From Pseudoalteromonas nigrifaciens (lineage in GTDB: Bacteria; Pseudomonadota; Gammaproteobacteria; Enterobacterales; Alteromonadaceae), in contig NZ_CP011038.1 in NCBI RefSeq assembly GCF_002221505.1, positions 1 to 64,000 of the forward strand: a stretch of 64,000 nucleotides of DNA, given 5' to 3'. The notes below the pieces were generated by a model. The model searched no databases and was not told the origin of the DNA. It was given only the letters and a program-made list of their open reading frames with translations. The position numbers and the translations under genes are program-made. Shown piece by piece: positions 56,258-64,000 of this stretch; the stretch's first letter is position 1, and each line of letters opens with the position of its first letter.

Positions 56258-57328
56258 ATGAAATATTATTTCAATAAAGTTTTTAATTGGTATTTTAAAC
56301 CAAAGACTTTAGAAAACCGACTTTGGAAGTTAGCTCTGCTTCTTCTATCAACAGGAATCTGTGGTGGGCTATATAGTGCAATTAATGTGACTTGGAAGTA
56401 CTCTGACACACAGAGTATAAGTACAGGGTATTCTACGCAAGATTCAGTAACCGCCATGATTACATACTCAGCTTTTTTAATAGGTATTATATCAGCTTTT
56501 CTGGCATCTTATTTAGGTTTTAAACGTGAGCGACGAAATCCAAATATATTCATTGAGCACATAGGCCTTAGATATCCCAAAAATCAAAGTTTAACCGAAG
56601 CAGCAAAAAAGAAAACAGGGCTAGGAAGTAGTCTATACATAGACATATCAAATTATTATAATCAGGGGCTATTAGTTTCAAATAAACAGGCTTTAGACTA
56701 TTCCCTTGCTTGTTTCAAAAACACGTTCTCGAATTTGATGCGAAATGCAGATACAACCAATGTCACATTGCACTATGGTGGTACACCATCTGTTCCTATT
56801 GGTTTCGTACTTGGACACTCTATAGGTAATACTTCTAAAGTTTCTTTATGGGATTTTGATCGCGATAAATCAGAGTGGTATGCCCTTGAAGACACCCCAT
56901 CAGACTTGAATGTTCCAATTATAAATTGGGAGGATTATAAGAAAACAGAAGATGTTTGTTTACTAATGGGAATTTCTTTTGAAGTTTCTCATCAACAAGT
57001 TGGTAGTTTATTAAATGGAAGAGGTATTGTATCCGTAAGTATGCCTGAAGTTAAGTATGACAGTATGTCTAGCCTTGATAAAATCGAGGGGTTTCAGCAG
57101 AAGTTTAGAGAGATTTTGAAAACATTTAATACTGATGGAGTTAAGCGAGTTCATATATTTTGTGCCGCGCAGTCATCATTTAATTTCGCAATGGGACGAC
57201 AAGTTGAGCGCAACCATCCAGAATGCATAGTTTATGAATACGTCAATAACTCAGATCAAACTACTCAATATCCCTGGGGCGTTTTATTTAACGTTCAAGG
57301 ACAAGAACCTTCTATTATCGAAACATAG
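56258..57328 (+). CDS. CBASS effector: two-transmembrane SAVED protein (Cap14-type)
   Basis: 356 residues. Two membrane helices (about 23-43 and 65-87) precede a cytoplasmic SAVED domain (about 110-350). Its typical end is HIFCAAQSSFNFAMGRQVERN with a following YEYVN. SAVED binds the cyclic nucleotide and the membrane part is thought to disrupt the inner membrane, so the infected cell dies before phage release. Starts 16 bases after cap3; the Shine-Dalgarno is weak. Not the nuclease-linked SAVED (Cap4) type: no restriction-nuclease domain is present. Confidence 0.85.
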   Translation: MKYYFNKVFNWYFKPKTLENRLWKLALLLLSTGICGGLYSAINVTWKYSDTQSISTGYSTQDSVTAMITYSAFLIGIISAFLASYLGFKRERRNPNIFIEHIGLRYPKNQSLTEAAKKKTGLGSSLYIDISNYYNQGLLVSNKQALDYSLACFKNTFSNLMRNADTTNVTLHYGGTPSVPIGFVLGHSIGNTSKVSLWDFDRDKSEWYALEDTPSDLNVPIINWEDYKKTEDVCLLMGISFEVSHQQVGSLLNGRGIVSVSMPEVKYDSMSSLDKIEGFQQKFREILKTFNTDGVKRVHIFCAAQSSFNFAMGRQVERNHPECIVYEYVNNSDQTTQYPWGVLFNVQGQEPSIIET

Positions 57329-57390
57329 AGCGGTAATAGTGAGGGCTGATAAATTTTTATATCGCAAAACCGGATGAACAAAATGCAAAA

Positions 57391-57418
57391 GCCCCATTAT
57401 TCTAACTAATAATGGGGC
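57391..57418 (+). terminator. hairpin ending the CBASS operon
   Basis: Perfect 11-base arms GCCCCATTATT and AATAATGGGGC around a 6-base loop, 63 bases after the effector gene. No long T run follows. Confidence 0.6.
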
Positions 57419-57663
57419 AGAAACGAGTTACGGCTGATAGTCGGCTTATGGCACGTAGCGGCCGAAAAAACTAGTCCAAAAAGTTATCAGCCTTACAGTC
57501 TCATTTTTATACTTTGTTGTGTAATTTCAATCCACGTTGCCCTGCTACACTAAGATACAGTTTTCGTAAACTCACTCCAAATACGTTTGAAATTCATAAA
57601 TACAACATTTTCTTATACGTCCCTAACAAACCGCTCACGGTTTACGAAAAACACCTCATTCCT
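57419..57663. other. short intergenic stretch between CBASS and hsdR
   Basis: No supported gene; an open frame that overlaps the end of hsdR in antisense was rejected. ATGGCACGTAGCGGCCG and the following AAAAAACTAG (57,449-57,475) resemble the repeat next to parB at 2,694-2,747. Confidence 0.4.
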
Positions 57664-60552
57664 TTAAAACCCTGCGATAAACGTATCAACAAAGTGTTTA
57701 AATTTATCCGTTATTACAGGCAGCATTTTTCTGCGCTGTAAAAGGCTGGGTTTGGTTTCTAGTACATCAGCAAAGTCATCCCTTAATGGCATTTCGTCAC
57801 TTAGCTCATAACGCGTTACTAGCTTTTCTAAGCGTTCTTGGTTTAGCTTTTGCTCGTGGGCAAACTTCTCAAGCTCTAGGCGCTTTTCTTTCTCCCAATA
57901 AAGCTCAAACTCTTCATCAACGTCAGCACTGGCAGGTATACCTTGTAAGTGCTCATCCATAAACTTATCTATAAGTGCTTTTTTACTTAATAAGGTTGGG
58001 TCGGTGGCTATCAGGTTTGCTATTACTTGACGTTTACGGGCTTTTTCGTCGCCGCTTTCTTCGCCGTGTAACTCTCGTAATAACTGCAAAATATAGGTTA
58101 CATTTACTATATCACTGTGTAGTAGCTCTAGTTCAAAATCAACGTCATCTAAAACCGATACTTTCTCTTTACTTGAGTTCTCACGTAGCTGCCTGCCAAG
58201 GTCGGCATACTTACTCGTATAATCCTGAAACTCTTGCTCGCCCATCGCGGTAGAGTCCATATCAAAGTCAGCAAAGTTGCTTAACATGTTCTTTAAGCGC
58301 ATAAGCTCACGAAACTGCCTCACAAACAACGCCTGAGCTTCTTCATCAGGTAAAGTATCAACTGAGTCAACGGTAGGCGTAATTGCTATTAGCGCACCAT
58401 AGGCGTCGTTAAAATCGGCTAGCAGCTCATTATACGAAGGGGTTTCTATATATTCTTTAGGCTGCTTGTTTGAAAACAGTGTAAAAGCAATGTCAGCAGC
58501 TTTTTTAAGGTTTCTAAAACACACTATATTACCGTGCGATTTAGTTTCACCCAATAATCGGTTGGTGCGCGAGAAGGCCTGCACCAAACCATGATATTTA
58601 AGGTTTTTATCAACGTACAACGTATTGAGTTTTGGGGCATCAAAGCCTGTTAAAAACATATTCACCACCAGCAATATATCAATCTCTTTGGCTTTAACAC
58701 GCTTAGATATATTTTTGTAGTAGTCATCAAATAACTTGCCATCTTTAGTGGAGTAGCTTGTACCAAACATAGCATTGTAGTCGTTAATGAATGAGTCTAA
58801 CTTATCGCGGCTATGTAGCTTAACGGCTTGCCCTTCATTTAAATACTTAACAGAGGTTTCTTTAATCCTTGGTGCATCACTATTACCTAGTTCGTATTCT
58901 TCCTCTTCATTAGCCTCATAGCTAAATATGGTGGCAATTTTAAGATTATGTTTTCCCTGTGCCTTTTTCGCTGCAAATAGCTCATAGTATTGAATAAGCT
59001 CAGCCACACTTGAAACACAAAACATAGCGTTAAACTCACGACTATGCGTTTTACGATTATGCTGGGAAATAATGTAATCGGTTATTTTATCTAAGCGCGC
59101 AGGAGAGGTTAAAAGCTCTTTGGTGTCGATGTCTTCAACTTCAATGTCTAGGTTGTTGTTAGAGCCATCTTTGTATTGGTAACGCCCAACATACTCAATA
59201 GCAAACTTAAGCACGTTAGCGTCGCGTATCGCATCCACAATTACATACGGGTGTAGGCATTCACCAAACAAATCTTTAGTGGTGCGCTTAACTGAATTTT
59301 TAGCAACGGCATTGTCGGCAAATATAGGCGTACCCGTAAAACCAAACAACTGCGCGTTATTAAAAAATTCGGTAATGTTTTTATGCGTATCGCCAAATTG
59401 ACTGCGGTGGCACTCGTCAAATATAAACACAATGCGCTTATCCTGCAGGCTTTGCATTTCTTTTAAGTAGCGCTGTTTAGTCACCACGTTATTAAGCTTT
59501 TGTAGTGTAGTTACCACCAGCTTAGTATTACGGTTTTGGTTAACTTTTCTGCCTTTCATAGGCTTATCTAACAGCTGGTGGAACAACATACTTGTGTTGT
59601 CAGTGCTGTCTACAGAGCCCTTTACAAACGCATTAAACTCAAGCGCTGTTTGGTAGTCTAGGTCTTTACGGTCAACTACAAACACAACTTTATCAACCTC
59701 ACTCAGAGAGGTCATAATCTGTGCGGCTTTAAACGAGGTTAATGTTTTACCTGAGCCCGTTGTATGCCAAATATAGCCATTATCAGTTGTGGTTTTAACT
59801 TGCTCTACAATCGCCTCAACTGCATAAAACTGGTACGGCCTAAGCACCATTAAGTACTTACCTGTTTCATTAAGCACAATGTACTTAGTGAGCATATGCG
59901 TTAGGTGGGAAGGCGTTAAAAACGCTTCGGCAAAGTCATGCAACTGGCTTATTTTATTGTTTTCGCTATCAGTCCAGTCAAAGGTTTGCTTAGCCGACAT
60001 TTCACTGTTGTTAGAAAAGTACTGGCTATTAACTCCATTCGACATAACAAACAGCTGCACATAGTTAAACAAACCATGGTTGGCATGAAACGAATGCTTT
60101 TGATAACGCTTAATTTGGTTAAACGCTTCTTTTAGTTCAATACCACGGCGCTTTAATTCTACTTGTACCAGCGGAAAACCATTCACTAATAGCGTTACAT
60201 CGTATCGGTTAGTGTACGTGCCCTTTATCGTTATTTGCTGAGCTACCTGAAAGCTGTTTTGCTGCGGATCATCGAACAACAAGGTTAAGTGCATGCTGTC
60301 GCCATCATCAAGTGCTACATCAAGCTGGTCGCGCAGTATTTTGGCTTTAGCAAATATATTACCTTTACCAAGCTTACCGAGTATTTGTGTAAACTCAGTA
60401 TCACTCAGCTTGCAGTTATTTACTTTTTCTAGCTGGTGTTTAAGGTTAGCTTCAAGAGCGGCGTTATCCTTTAAAACTACGCGCGTAAAACCTTGCTCGC
60501 TAAGTTGTGCAATTAAGTCATCTTCTAATTGTTGTTCACTTTGGTAAGTCAT
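57664..60552 (-). CDS. hsdR: type I restriction enzyme R subunit
   Basis: 962 residues. Motor and nuclease subunit of a type I restriction system. The N-terminal nuclease has Asp118, Glu132 and Lys134 (VQVELKRRG). The SF2 helicase follows: Walker A TTGSGKT (264-270), DECHRS (379-384) and GFTGTPIF. C-terminal coupling domain rich in charged helices. It is the last gene of the minus-strand operon hsdM-hsdS-AlbA_2-hsdR, 53 bases after the AlbA_2 gene. Confidence 0.95.
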   Translation of the reverse strand: MTYQSEQQLEDDLIAQLSEQGFTRVVLKDNAALEANLKHQLEKVNNCKLSDTEFTQILGKLGKGNIFAKAKILRDQLDVALDDGDSMHLTLLFDDPQQNSFQVAQQITIKGTYTNRYDVTLLVNGFPLVQVELKRRGIELKEAFNQIKRYQKHSFHANHGLFNYVQLFVMSNGVNSQYFSNNSEMSAKQTFDWTDSENNKISQLHDFAEAFLTPSHLTHMLTKYIVLNETGKYLMVLRPYQFYAVEAIVEQVKTTTDNGYIWHTTGSGKTLTSFKAAQIMTSLSEVDKVVFVVDRKDLDYQTALEFNAFVKGSVDSTDNTSMLFHQLLDKPMKGRKVNQNRNTKLVVTTLQKLNNVVTKQRYLKEMQSLQDKRIVFIFDECHRSQFGDTHKNITEFFNNAQLFGFTGTPIFADNAVAKNSVKRTTKDLFGECLHPYVIVDAIRDANVLKFAIEYVGRYQYKDGSNNNLDIEVEDIDTKELLTSPARLDKITDYIISQHNRKTHSREFNAMFCVSSVAELIQYYELFAAKKAQGKHNLKIATIFSYEANEEEEYELGNSDAPRIKETSVKYLNEGQAVKLHSRDKLDSFINDYNAMFGTSYSTKDGKLFDDYYKNISKRVKAKEIDILLVVNMFLTGFDAPKLNTLYVDKNLKYHGLVQAFSRTNRLLGETKSHGNIVCFRNLKKAADIAFTLFSNKQPKEYIETPSYNELLADFNDAYGALIAITPTVDSVDTLPDEEAQALFVRQFRELMRLKNMLSNFADFDMDSTAMGEQEFQDYTSKYADLGRQLRENSSKEKVSVLDDVDFELELLHSDIVNVTYILQLLRELHGEESGDEKARKRQVIANLIATDPTLLSKKALIDKFMDEHLQGIPASADVDEEFELYWEKEKRLELEKFAHEQKLNQERLEKLVTRYELSDEMPLRDDFADVLETKPSLLQRRKMLPVITDKFKHFVDTFIAGF

Positions 60553-60605
60553 TATATCTACAATTCCTTGGTACTAGCCTTATGCAATACATTCATAGCT
60601 TGTTG

Positions 60606-62591
60606 CTAATCTTTGTGTAACTTATAACCCTGTTCTGGGTGGTTCGGTATTGTTGGATAGGCCAAAAATAATACCTGCTCTTTAACCATCTCACGTAAGT
60701 AATTCTTTCTCAATGTATCTGTATTCATGTTAAGCAATTGCGCTATATCGCTAAGCCTTAAGCAATTAGGAGCCGACTTAGTACATAAATCAATTATCGC
60801 TTTTTGTACATCAGGCTTTTGTTTACGTCCTGAATTTTGGGCAATAGGCGATGCTATTTCTTTGAGTTCAAGCCAAAAGTTAGAAGCACTTAAATCGAAC
60901 TCCGGCACTGGCGGATTGAGCTCCGGCACTAACTCCGGCACTGGCGGGTTAAGCTCCGGCATTGGCTCTGTTAAGTCCGGCACTTCATTAATTTTTTTAC
61001 TACCAATCAAGGGCAACGCTGCCTGACTAGGTGATAATACAAAGCTAATGTTCCTACCAGCCTCATTGTCTGGCGTTGGCACTTCTATCCCTTTTAAATG
61101 ATATATCTTGCCTCGGTGCTGGCCTGCCGACTCCAAGTACCCTGCATTAACTAACTGACTTAACGCAAGTGTCACTTCTCTCGTATGCTCTGAAGTGAGC
61201 GAACAAATACGCTCGTGGTTAAACCATGACTCAGTAATAGCGGTCATTAAAATGGTGCGTTTTAGCTCGCTTAGTTTGTTATAACCTTCACCATACGTTT
61301 CAATTAGGCGTTGGTGTAACTCTGGCGATACCATGTTTACCATACGCAACTCTAATAAGGTTTGGTTTAACTCGTCTTTTTCGTACAAATGTGGGGGCTG
61401 CCAGTTTTGCGCTTTACAATTACTGTATATTTTAGGAATACCCGAGCCTGCTTTTTCACTCAAACCAATATTTAAAAACATTTGATGAATAGCGGGATTA
61501 CGGCACTGGCTATTACCGCCTGCTTTAGCTTCATGTACAGGCACTCGCATAAGCCCTGCATTTCTAAAGCCGATAAAGTCAGGGTGTTTTTCAATTAAAA
61601 TATTACTTTCGGTACTAAAGTCTGCATGTGCGAGTGTATTAACAAGTGCTTCACGAATAGCCTCATGCGCTGGGGTTGTATCTTGCCGTTGCCCGCCATC
61701 GGTTAGGTTAAAGCCTACTTTTAAATCTACCGTGAGCTTACGGTAAACCTTACGATAAAAGTCAAAAGCATTTCCCGACCAAGAACCATCGGTATAAATT
61801 CGGTCTATCCAGCGGTGTGTACTGTCGTCTTTTTCTTGATAATCGAGTGCAAAACTTGGTAGTGCGTCTTGAATCGCATCCCACTTACCAAACATTACCA
61901 GGCCTGCAAGGGTTAAGCCTGCCTTGCCTGTTGCGCGGTCTTTTTGCCAGCCACGTATTGAACGCAAAAACTCTTGGTCGCTTAATTCTAAAAAAGGATG
62001 TTGTGGTTTGGCGTCAATAAACATTTGCCTGTAAATACGCAAGCTTTCGGGGTCTATATCGTCTAAGGTAAAGTGCTCTAAAATGCGGTTATCACGCACT
62101 TCCTCTTGCTCTGCCAGCATTTTATTTACTGCCGGTGGCAAACACTTTTGATCGGCCTCGTAACGGCGCTGATAGGTCCCATTAAGTGGGTTTGCATTCA
62201 TAAATACAGGGCGGCTTTGCCGCGGAGCGCGCGGCACAGTAATCGCAATAACCGACTGGCCTTCAAGTGTTTCAATCCGTACGTCGCTTTCGCTGAGTAA
62301 ATTAACACTCACTTTATTTGGGTTGTTAACCGTATCCCAAATATTCTTAATTAGCGGCGCGGGGTTTGTTATACCCTCAACCGTAAACGTGCCTTTTTTT
62401 TCTTTAATGCCCAATAAAATTAAGCCACCACGGGTATTGGCAAACGCGCTATAGGTTTCCCACATATCGTTAGGCACTGCACCATGGCCATCGCGGCCAC
62501 TCGCCTGCTTACACTCAACCTCTACGCTTTCTTGCAAAGTTTGAATATCAATAATATTCGCTATTGGGTTGTCGTTAATTTTATTAGTCAT
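60606..62591 (-). CDS. Schlafen AlbA_2 domain protein embedded in the hsd operon
   Basis: 661 residues. An N-terminal AlbA_2 domain (about 20-150) has VECKQASGRDGHG, SAFANTRGGLILLGIKE and the TGT-PxxRPVF-like block. The middle part includes the usual ATP-dependent-helicase RecG-like C-terminal region (EALVNTLAHADFSTESN, AGSGIPKI), followed by winged helices. A proline-rich repeat (PELNPPVPELVPELNPPVPE) near 560-580 links the last helix-turn-helix (LRLSDIAQLLNMNTDTLRKNYL). It lies between hsdS (7-base gap) and hsdR, so it belongs to this operon. Such proteins are common in defence islands. Nuclease or regulator roles are open. Confidence 0.8.
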   Translation of the reverse strand: MTNKINDNPIANIIDIQTLQESVEVECKQASGRDGHGAVPNDMWETYSAFANTRGGLILLGIKEKKGTFTVEGITNPAPLIKNIWDTVNNPNKVSVNLLSESDVRIETLEGQSVIAITVPRAPRQSRPVFMNANPLNGTYQRRYEADQKCLPPAVNKMLAEQEEVRDNRILEHFTLDDIDPESLRIYRQMFIDAKPQHPFLELSDQEFLRSIRGWQKDRATGKAGLTLAGLVMFGKWDAIQDALPSFALDYQEKDDSTHRWIDRIYTDGSWSGNAFDFYRKVYRKLTVDLKVGFNLTDGGQRQDTTPAHEAIREALVNTLAHADFSTESNILIEKHPDFIGFRNAGLMRVPVHEAKAGGNSQCRNPAIHQMFLNIGLSEKAGSGIPKIYSNCKAQNWQPPHLYEKDELNQTLLELRMVNMVSPELHQRLIETYGEGYNKLSELKRTILMTAITESWFNHERICSLTSEHTREVTLALSQLVNAGYLESAGQHRGKIYHLKGIEVPTPDNEAGRNISFVLSPSQAALPLIGSKKINEVPDLTEPMPELNPPVPELVPELNPPVPEFDLSASNFWLELKEIASPIAQNSGRKQKPDVQKAIIDLCTKSAPNCLRLSDIAQLLNMNTDTLRKNYLREMVKEQVLFLAYPTIPNHPEQGYKLHKD

Positions 62592-62597
62592 TATTTC

Positions 62598-63821
62598 TCA
62601 CACAAACATTTGCTGTAGTAAGCCTTTTTTAAATAGCTTAGTTTGTTCAATTTGATCGTTAACAGCGTTTATTTTTTTATCGAGCGATTGTAAGGATTGC
62701 GCTATTTTTTGCTGCTCAGCTTCGCAAGGTATTTCAACTTTTAAGCTTTTTAAATGTGTTGAATATAAATGAATTACTGAACTACCTTGAGATAATGAAG
62801 CTATTTCTCGCTTCTTGGCCGAGTTAAAATAATAAGATAAAAAAACTCCATTTAACGGAGTCCGTATAACAGTTAGATCACCGCTATAAGCTACACCACT
62901 TAACTTTACACATGCTGCGGTTGCAATGTCCCATTGAGTTTCACCTGATGATGGGACTATAACGTCATTTGCTTTACTAAAAAGTAAACTCTTTATCGGT
63001 AAACTTGTTGCAGAAACAACTGATTCTATAACCTCACCGTAAGTAGTATACAGTTCACCATAACGAATACAGGGAGTTATACCATCAATTGATATATCAG
63101 CTTTCGATATACTCTTACCTTTTGTAAAAGTAGCTATATCACCTAACAACTTTTCTTCCCACTCAGGAAAAGCGTTTCCATCATCGTCTTTAAAACGAAT
63201 TTGTTGGCTAAAAATTTGTTGCATTACGCCTTTTTTATAGTCTTTTAATAAGCGGTGCTTTTCAGTTAGCTGGCTGATTTTAGTATCAACTGAAGTGAGG
63301 AAGTTAGCTATTTTTTGTTGTTCTAAGCTCGACTTAGGAAAGTGAGCTTTGTATGTTCGTAAATAATCTGTAGTAACACGTTTCTGTCCTGCTGAACCTT
63401 GCATATTCTGTTCACCAACAAAACGAAACTTAGGTGTACTCAATAAATAATGTATAAATGATGGTGAGTTACCTTCTTTTGCTCTTAGAACATGGAATTC
63501 AGTGCTACCGAAACCGACACCATTAACGAGACCTTGCAATAAAGCCCCTTTACCATTTTCAAAGCAAGGTGTAATTTTAGCAAAAATCGCATCCCCATCT
63601 TGAAAACCTGTAAAACCTTTGCAATAGCTCTCGTACAGAACAGTTTCAGAGTAAGAAAGCTTAGCCTCTTCTGTTACTGCATTCATAGGTATAAATGAAA
63701 CCTTACCATCAACTGGTTCAATAGGTTTTGGTGGATTTATATAGCAGAAGTGAGATAGTTTATTTTCACTCCAGTCACTTTGAAAACATTGAAACCTAAG
63801 TTTAGGTATTACTGCGCTCAT
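62598..63821 (-). CDS. hsdS: type I restriction-modification specificity subunit
   Basis: 407 residues. Two target recognition domains (about 10-165 and 200-375), each followed by a conserved helix: LEQQKIANFLTSVDTKISQL near 160-180 and EAEQQKIAQSLQSLDKKINAV near 370-390. The two domains decide the methylated sequence. Start overlaps the hsdM stop (ATGA). Confidence 0.93.
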   Translation of the reverse strand: MSAVIPKLRFQCFQSDWSENKLSHFCYINPPKPIEPVDGKVSFIPMNAVTEEAKLSYSETVLYESYCKGFTGFQDGDAIFAKITPCFENGKGALLQGLVNGVGFGSTEFHVLRAKEGNSPSFIHYLLSTPKFRFVGEQNMQGSAGQKRVTTDYLRTYKAHFPKSSLEQQKIANFLTSVDTKISQLTEKHRLLKDYKKGVMQQIFSQQIRFKDDDGNAFPEWEEKLLGDIATFTKGKSISKADISIDGITPCIRYGELYTTYGEVIESVVSATSLPIKSLLFSKANDVIVPSSGETQWDIATAACVKLSGVAYSGDLTVIRTPLNGVFLSYYFNSAKKREIASLSQGSSVIHLYSTHLKSLKVEIPCEAEQQKIAQSLQSLDKKINAVNDQIEQTKLFKKGLLQQMFV

Positions 63822-64000
63822 TTTACTATCCCAAATGGAATTTCAACCCCTAGCTCATCACAAAAATCAGCAATTATTTTATCCGTTTCAAGCATCGCTT
63901 TATCATTTGCCACCAGCTGCTGCGCAACCTCTCTCAAATCAACAAGCGCTTCATCTTCAAAGGTATCTACGTAACGCGGAATATTAAGGTTGTAATCGTT
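63818..64000 (-). CDS. hsdM: type I restriction-modification methyltransferase, C-terminal end (partial)
   Basis: Only the last 60 residues are in the window. DYNLNIPRYVDTFEDE is the typical late block of HsdM (N-x-x-x-x-NIPRYVDTFE) and comes shortly before the helical C-terminus. The TGA at 63,820-63,818 overlaps the hsdS ATG. The N-6 adenine methyltransferase core lies beyond the window edge. Confidence 0.9.
   Translation of the reverse strand, partial: NDYNLNIPRYVDTFEDEALVDLREVAQQLVANDKAMLETDKIIADFCDELGVEIPFGIVK

Noticed and set aside
57514..57741. 75-residue open frame between CBASS and hsdR
   Set aside because: It overlaps the end of hsdR in antisense and shows no protein-like composition or ribosome binding site.

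Overview
The window looks like part of the second replicon (chromid) of a marine Pseudoalteromonas or a close relative. The DNA is AT-rich. It carries a plasmid-type parA-parB pair and a TonB-dependent receptor locus with SapC-like and tryptophan-halogenase-like genes, as is usual in Alteromonadales. No rRNA or tRNA genes were seen. The taxonomic call is an inference from gene content; no search was run.

Region 1 (1-18,300) is a replication, partition and mobile-DNA zone. parA-parB sits between two copies of the palindrome TTATTCA-N3-TGAATAA. It is followed by an AraC-type fragment, an IS66-family element, the first codons of an actin-like (ParM/StbA-type) partition ATPase, a GCCCC/GGGGC repeat field, a MobI-like gene, a small gene with a possible -1 frameshift, a deleted IS30-family element and the start of a TraD-type coupling protein. 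Together these look like the wreck of a conjugative plasmid or ICE. Next come an IS3-family element, a Tus (replication fork arrest) homologue beside inverted 16-base repeats, a DUF2726 gene, small membrane proteins, a broken OmpA/Pal lipoprotein gene, a 623-residue membrane protein, repeated elements ending in GAGGGGATGGGC, and a tyrosine recombinase with a co-transcribed partner. From memory, many Pseudoalteromonas chromids are reported to replicate unidirectionally, with the terminus close to the origin. A Tus homologue about 9 kb from parAB would fit that layout.

Region 2 (18,570-44,560) is a coherent sugar-utilisation locus. It has galETK, a Gfo/Idh oxidoreductase, a secreted alpha/beta hydrolase, glpK, glpD, a DgoK-type kinase, an SDR dehydrogenase, a GntR regulator, a GH36 alpha-galactosidase, an SSS symporter, SapC-like and halogenase-like genes, a TonB-dependent receptor, galM, lacZ (GH2) and an AraC regulator. 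Alpha- and beta-galactosidases, an exported lipase-like enzyme, the Leloir pathway and glycerol catabolism together suggest growth on galactosyl-glycerols, such as galactolipid head groups or algal floridoside. A palindromic operator is shared by galE and the TonB-dependent receptor.

Region 3 (44,560-51,900) is accessory DNA. It has a truncated Rep_3-type initiator, a LexA-controlled umuDC pair, a lipoprotein, a secreted endonuclease I, and a membrane protein gene cut by a second copy of the IS3-family element.

Region 4 (51,900-64,000) is a defence island. It holds a HEPN-like gene framed by integron-cassette-like sequences, a complete four-gene type II CBASS operon (CD-NTase, Cap2 E1/E2, Cap3 JAMM protease, two-helix SAVED effector), and a type I restriction-modification operon (hsdM running off the end, hsdS, a Schlafen AlbA_2 protein, hsdR).
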